Positions 4,801 through 5,063 of a stretch of 5,063 bases of DNA are shown here, piece by piece. The position numbers and the translations under genes were made by a program. The notes below the pieces were generated by a model. The model was not told where the DNA came from and did no database searches. It saw nothing but the letters and a program-made list of their open reading frames with translations. Source of the DNA: DATMXS01 sp050260275 (GTDB lineage Bacteria; Acidobacteriota; Terriglobia; Bryobacterales; Bryobacteraceae); contig JBLNBX010000163.1 in the NCBI GenBank assembly GCA_050260275.1, forward strand, positions 1 through 5,063. The letters are read 5' to 3'. Positions within the stretch are counted from its first letter, which is position 1. Each line of letters starts with the position of its first letter.

Positions 4801-5063
4801 GACGAACTGATGCGGATGACTTCGCCGGCATCGGCACTCTGCCGCTGTTCGATACAGCCCGCAAAAGCGAAGGCCCGTTCGCGCATTCGACCGTTCCGCC
4901 TCAGCCGGACGAGGTGCTGGTGGCGAGCCTGATCTGGGAGCGCCAGGGGCGGCTCCGGCCGATTTCGATTGCCCGGCTCTGCGAGCTGACGAAATTCACG
5001 CCGCGCCAGGTGAAGGACCTGGTCGAGCAGCTCATCGTCAAACATGGGCTGAAAATTGGGGCG
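4797..5063 (+). CDS. Winged-helix-like DNA-binding protein, 3' partial
   Basis: The frame is open from the ATG at 4797 to the right edge (89 codons, no stop). The start lies in an ATGA overlap with the 95-residue gene. The N-terminal 35 residues are polar and probably disordered. Residues about 39-89 look like a helix-turn-helix or winged helix: a first helix DEVLVASLIWERQG (38-51), then SIARLCELTKFTPRQVKDLV (57-76), which has the spacing of helix 2, turn and recognition helix, then LIVKHGLKIGA, which resembles the start of the wing. This pattern occurs in small phage regulators and replication-associated proteins. With the C-terminus missing, function is open; a transcriptional regulator of the early or middle region is a reasonable guess. 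Confidence 0.7.
   Translation, partial: MRRTDADDFAGIGTLPLFDTARKSEGPFAHSTVPPQPDEVLVASLIWERQGRLRPISIARLCELTKFTPRQVKDLVEQLIVKHGLKIGA

Noticed and set aside
1..5063. CRISPR array, tRNA, rRNA, attachment site or phage end
   Set aside because: No regularly spaced repeats, cloverleaf-like sequence, rRNA-like stretch or terminal inverted repeats were found by eye. The window appears wholly internal to the element.

Overview
The window reads as part of the early (transposition and replication) region of a Mu-like transposable bacteriophage or prophage, of the BcepMu-like type rather than classical Mu. It comes from a moderately GC-rich bacterial host. The host cannot be named from the sequence: gene content and GC level fit a pseudomonadote, but other GC-rich bacteria are possible. 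All convincing genes lie on the + strand.

Layout. The window opens inside a DDE transposase (MuA-like, 5' end missing, up to 1336). An AAA+ target-DNA activator ATPase with an N-terminal helix-turn-helix follows (MuB-like, 1333-2481). Next come a 60-residue single-pass membrane protein (2481-2663), a 90-residue protein of unknown function (2660-2932), a compact C5-cytosine DNA methyltransferase (2929-3645) and a 71-residue Cys/His-rich protein (3642-3857). A short A-rich stretch with tiny overlapping ORFs leads to a Mu Gam-like protein that binds DNA ends (3941-4453). A 59-base gap holding a strong GC hairpin follows, then a 95-residue unknown with three cysteines (4513-4800). The last gene is the start of a winged-helix-like protein that runs off the right edge (4797 onward).

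How it works together. Transposase plus ATPase form the transposition machine. Gam would shield DNA ends from host nucleases, and the methyltransferase would protect phage DNA from restriction or otherwise alter its methylation. The genes are very tightly packed: seven junctions are ATGA or TGATG start/stop overlaps, so translational coupling along one long early transcript is likely. The promoter must lie upstream of the window.

The most interesting signal is a 170-codon ORF (3080-3592) in the +1 frame inside the methyltransferase gene. Its protein carries motifs I recall from a recurrent phage protein group (GTWPSSGMMRNG, TTPTA, NPEWREWLMGF..GWTDL). These motifs are the +1-frame readings of methyltransferase motifs. 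Either this is a real overprinted gene or the resemblance is a by-product of methyltransferase conservation; the window alone cannot decide.
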